A DNA stretch of 64,000 bases from Phoenix dactylifera (taxonomy: Eukaryota; Streptophyta; Magnoliopsida; Arecales; Arecaceae), in NCBI RefSeq assembly GCF_009389715.1, contig NC_052395.1:19929993-19993992 (forward strand), given 5' to 3'. Shown piece by piece: positions 59,901 through 64,000 of this stretch. Positions within the stretch are counted from its first letter, which is position 1, and each line of letters starts with the position of its first letter. Under the pieces are notes generated by a model. That model made no database searches. It was not told the DNA's origin and worked only from the letters and a program-made list of their open reading frames with translations. The translations under genes were made by a program, and so were the position numbers.

Positions 59901-62900
59901 CATTAACATCAAAATTTTACTAATAAAAATTATTCTCTCTCTCTCTCCCTCTCTCTCTCTCCAAACTTCCCAAAGTTGCATGAGGGAAGATATTCTAGAT
60001 AGCTACACTTTCTATTCCAGAAATTAGTCAGTTCCAGGCAAATATTTAGTCCTGTACATAAAAGTGGGTTAAAGAAACCTGGTCAACTTACAGGCACCAG
60101 ATTGTCCAAACAGTCAGAAAAACAGTAGCAGCTGGTCTGATGGTTCATCCTTAACAAGGCATGACATTTTCTCCCAAGTTAGTTGGGCCTCCTATTTGCA
60201 AGTTCTTTATTATCAAATTATACCCATAATAGTTCTGCAGACAAAAATTTAACTCAAGCTACAATAAGTCCCTGCAAATGTCTAACAGCTAAACAAGATT
60301 GGACAAAAACAAGCCAACAACTTCCTCTCTCTCATCTTCCATCTCTGATTTTCTCACATTTGCTCTCCCTTTCCATACATCCCAAAACCCCTTATTGAAA
60401 ATATAAAAAGGAAATTCTATTAACTCAAACGAGGCTAAACAAAGTTGGTTAATGAGACAGTAAGAAGCTTTCCCAGGTTAGCCAGAATATAAGGTAACGA
60501 AGAAGAAATCCCTAAAGTTGCCAAATCCTAGCACCATGTGGTCCAAGGTAGTACAAGCAGAAAAATCTTTCTCCTTCAGCCCAATCAAAAGCTTGTCCAA
60601 AGACCATCTTGCGATAGATAATCTAAAGGAATCTGGAATATGTAACCATGTTTTAGAAATTGTCATTCCAAAAATTCCAAAAAACAACATAAGTGGCAAT
60701 GCTTATCCACTACTTGGATCCTTCACTTTCTTATTTCTGAAAGTCAAGAAAGACCAGAAATTTCTAAAATTCCAAAATTGGCAACAAAGGATATGAGAAA
60801 AGGCTGCAAAGATCTCACTCTTACAAACATCCAATTCGCAAAGGAAATAACCTTGGAGAGATTCTAATATTTGTTTTCTTAATATTAATGTATGATTTAA
60901 AGTTCATAGCAAAAGATATTGCTCAAATGACAAGTCTCTACATAGTATCATTTAGAAGAAAAAAATCCATTCCTTCTATTCATTACATATATAGACAGTG
61001 TGCAACAAACTTTAAGCAAATGCTCAACGAAGTGGTCAATTTTGTTTCAATGTCAGTGTTTTTCTAAATACCAATCTATGCTTATAGTCTATTGCATAAG
61101 ATAATAGATAAAAATAATGGAAAGTCCATACTTATCAGAATGAAAAGATAATATAAAATCTGTCCCTTCCTCCCATTATACATGAAAATAATCAAAGCTT
61201 AATATGCTGGTCTCCTTTAGTGGCATAATAAAAGATCTAGGATGACCTCAATACAAGACTACCTACGTGATGTGTATACTTTGCATAATCACTCCCACAA
61301 GCCTCAAGGTATTTATCAAGAGTAACTCAAGATACAATGCAAGACAAAGCTCAATGCAGTCTTTTAAAACAGTGATATGAGTATCCATTTCCAGGAAGTG
61401 ATTTTCCAACATGTTGGTTGACAAGGTGAAATTTAAAAGAAGAATTACATACATAACTGACAATTTATTTGAGGATAGTAATTTGAACAATTAAACTCCT
61501 ATTCCAAGCAATCCCCTAAAGTCAAAAGAACTTGGCAACACAATAGTGAGAAGTCAATTGCATATTATAGATAGAAATTTTCAAACGAACCTATGCGACA
61601 TGTAAAACAGCTTGCGGAAATGTTGATGGAATTAAGCAAGCATTCTCTATTTTCGACAATAATTTACTGCAGACACAACCATTTTGTAATTTGTTAAGAA
61701 GTGGAAACAACTTAAGCAAATCTAGAGGACCTATAGATTTTTACTTCTAGTTGATATGTCCTGCATGTAATTATATATGCATAAATTATCGCTTTGTTTT
61801 CTTCCAGGTCCATGCTGATGGGACAACACACGGATGACGATGACAACCTTATGTAACACCAATATTGCAAAACATCTAGAGCACCAACTTGCACTAACCG
61901 ATTATTTTTAGTGCTTCAAACCTCCTAAATTTTCACTTTGCCATCACCTTAAGCAAGAATATCCTCTCTGTTTTTCACCTTGCATTTTTTTACATCAGAT
62001 AAACTTTCCCCTATGAATGCAATTACTGTATCAATGGATTGATTTGGCTCAACCTTTCATACAAGGAAGCAATGCTCCATCCAAATATGTTTGGTCTAAC
62101 AATAGGCCAGATTTGTTGAACATGTAGCCACCAGCACATCCTCCCAATACGCAAATGGCCCCAACACCCAAATGATAGATTTTTAGGTAAAAAGCCTAAT
62201 GTAATTGGAATCAATTGGTAATACTTGGATTGTTCAGTTATTGGAATCAATGGGCATCAACTGTCATCCTTGATCCCTAAAAAATTCTTTCCAATCAAAG
62301 GGTCAACTACAGGTCTACAATGATGGGCATTTTGTCACACTTATGGTTTCTAGTCCCTTCAGGATCCAAATCATGGTCTCAAGACTCTCCTCTTGAAACT
62401 CATATATCTCCACAGCTAGCTAGTGGATGCCTTGGCATCTATTTTTCATTTATGTACCAAAGAACGTTCGAGGTGAAAAAAGACCCACATGACTGAGGCT
62501 CTCATTCTCCACATATACAAACAACCTTTTAAGGGTAAAAGAAATATATATTGATATAATACAAAGGGAAAAGTTTTCCAAGCAAATAGGCTGCCCTTTG
62601 AGCTCAATATATGAAAAATATTATAATCATCTGAATGTACAGCCCCAATTCCAGTCCGGCAAAAAATGGTAACTTTCATGAAAAATGATAGCTCACAAAT
62701 CTCTTCCCAGCTAACTGATACAAGAACGAAAAAGTTAGCGTAATATTTTTCCTTAAAAAAGAGACATTCAAGATCATGCGAAGCCCATAAACCTCCCAGA
62801 ATCATTAATCCAATGTCCATGGAAATCTCATCAGAAATCAGCAGCCAATTATCTCATTGCGTACCGGTAATCCTGCCTGTTGGGATTTTCCGCAGGATTG

Positions 62901-63208
62901 GGTTAGGATTTACCAAAAGGAAAAATATTACAACCCTATTTAGGCATATTCAAAACTAAAAGAGGAGCGGCGACGACGAGCCAAGAAATGGACCTTTGTA
63001 CAAATCTTAGACTGTCTAACTTAGAATTTTCCATGTTTAGGTCTAAGGGCAAAAAAAAAAACAAAAACAAAAAAAGAACGAAAAGATCCAAGCAAAAGCG
63101 CATTACAAACTAAACTAAAAGGAACAGGAAAAGGAAGTAGAAGGAATTGGGTATTTGCCTGATGGAAGTGGAACGGGAATCAGAGACGGACGGCCTCGGA
63201 GACATCAT
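53020..63208 (-). CDS. Multi-pass membrane protein like the N-terminal half of ZnT5/MTP12 zinc transporters
   Basis: Coding exons (minus): 63159-63208, 60092-60136, 59166-59358, 58949-59034, 57576-57660, 56823-56901, 56501-56628, 56322-56408, 56065-56177, 55782-55912 and 53020-53132. They sum to 1110 bases with every phase matching, giving 369 residues. All introns are GT-AG except the first, which would start with GC. About eight or nine hydrophobic segments are visible. The CGPLI motif near residue 121, followed by the EYAGAVLGVLSAVLYG region and later KRRLHAITVASATCFLFPLA, aligns with the N-terminal extension of animal ZnT5, which carries CGPLRT at the same place. In ZnT5 and plant MTP12 a cation-diffusion domain follows; here a TGA comes after MSPLPS. 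A role in zinc delivery to secretory compartments is inference. Least certain is exon 1 with its GC donor. Confidence 0.75.
53843..54335. repeat. Long imperfect inverted (fold-back) repeat in the last intron
   Basis: Centre near 54090. The inner arms are about 54045-54085 (ACGAAACAGGGGTCC, CGCGGCTAAAAAATTTTG) and 54110-54155 in reverse complement. Outside lie a (GA)n run (about 53911-53942) facing a CT-rich run (54185-54240), and CCGGTATCGGGC facing GAGATACCGGTACGG. The unit looks like a fold-back or MITE-like insertion. It has no coding capacity I trust. Confidence 0.65.
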
Positions 63209-63358
63209 ATTGAGATTTCCGTCTGCTCCCAGGGGTTTAATGAGAGATCAAACGAAGGAGAAGACAGCAGAACAATTGGATTTCTTCTTCCTTACTGCTG
63301 CCGCTGCTCGGCCTTCTTCGGACGATTTCGAGGGGAAGACCCGAGGATGGCCCGGGGT

Positions 63359-63412
63359 TCAAGAAACGGGCACGCGAAGCCAATCTCGCGTGCGAGGCCT
63401 CTCCGATTCCAT
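63359..63412 (-). promoter_or_regulatory. Possible upstream ORF in the leader of the membrane protein gene
   Basis: On the minus strand an ATG at 63412 opens a 17-codon frame (MESERPRTRDWLRVPVS) ending in TGA, about 150 bases before the proposed start at 63208. Whether the transcript includes it is unknown. If it does, it could reduce translation of the main frame. Confidence 0.3.
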
Positions 63413-63539
63413 GTAAAGTGAATCCTGTAGCACGTGAGATGCTCTGAGTTCAGCCTTCTTCAGGGGTAAGCCACCGGAGATCCAAAAAAAAACAAACCCT
63501 ACATTTCAACGAGATACTTGCGGGCATGAAAGCTAACTC

Positions 63540-64000
63540 GAGTCCATGTCACCTTTTTTTTCTTTCTTTCTTTCTTTTTATTATTATTTTTTTATTTTTT
63601 TTATTTTTTTAACAGTGGTATCACATATAATGTGTAAAGATATAACCAAAAAAAATCAAAAAATAAAACATCACGCAGAGCACTAGGCAACTCCGCTTCG
63701 CCCATTCATATATGCGCCTCTAAGTGGTTAGCAACAAAGGAGGCCATCCAATCCACAGCCCCATTCACCTCACGGAATACATGTTCCGCCTGAATGACCA
63801 TCCCATCTTGAACCAAGACTCGAATATTCCTCAGCAGCGGGTAGTAGTCGCCGACCCCCCTAACATCTGCAAAATCCACCTAATGATCGTTGCAGAGTCA
63901 CCCTTCAAAAGGATCCTCCTCGCCCATAAAGCACGCCTAATATAACACAATCCGGATCCAACCGCTCACAACTCCGCCTCTAGCACCGAGGTGTCAAATA
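63540..64000 (-). mobile_element. LINE 3' end, continuing beyond the window
   Basis: On the minus strand from 64000 downwards the sequence reads as a decayed LINE RNase H: FDTSVLEAEL near the edge, LLKGDSATIIRWILQML, then VIQAEHVFREVNGAVDWMASF and VANHLEAHI. Frame changes and stops are present. It is followed by an A-rich tail on that strand (T-rich 63550-63612 on plus). It inserts just upstream of the membrane protein gene's leader. The rest of the element is outside the window. Confidence 0.65.

Noticed and set aside
62023-62820. Minus-strand frames as possible N-terminal exons of the membrane protein
   Set aside because: They have no splice sites that keep phase with the exon at 60092-60136 and no conserved motif.

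Overview
This is a window of nuclear DNA from a flowering plant. The spliced genes, the very GC-rich intronless gene at the left end and the retroelement types suggest a monocot, and a palm is a plausible guess, but nothing here fixes the species. Genes are sparse and separated by AT-rich introns and nested transposable elements. All well-supported genes lie on the minus strand.

Left part (1-17.9 kb): an intact intronless adenylate isopentenyltransferase gene (cytokinin synthesis, 1394-2467). It is followed by gene-poor DNA with three coding-looking exon fragments, a tRNA-derived SINE with a 9-bp target duplication, a 5'-truncated LINE tail with a target duplication, and two copies of a short LTR-like repeat.

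Middle part (17.9-43.7 kb) is mostly mobile elements. A nearly full-length but dead L1-type LINE (about 17.93-25.24 kb) is itself split by a roughly 0.9-kb mosaic insertion. It abuts a broken or first exon of an acidic, serine-rich protein. Next is a non-autonomous LTR retrotransposon in tandem form, LTR-internal-LTR-internal-LTR (27040-42213), with a 5-bp target duplication. Its second internal region carries a younger, very large non-autonomous LTR element (31823-40744; LTRs about 3.45 kb, internal region only 2 kb without gag-pol, own 5-bp duplication). A small hAT-type element (42621-43697) follows.

Right part (43.9-63.2 kb): two spliced minus-strand genes whose exons could be joined in frame by eye. 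One is a four-exon universal stress protein (167 aa). The other is an eleven-coding-exon, 369-aa multi-pass membrane protein resembling only the N-terminal half of ZnT5/MTP12-type zinc transporters; the cation-efflux half was not seen in the window. A long fold-back repeat sits in its last intron. The window ends inside another LINE 3' end.

The genes do not form a pathway or operon. The main story is the layered history of insertions, which can be ordered from target duplications and LTR comparisons.
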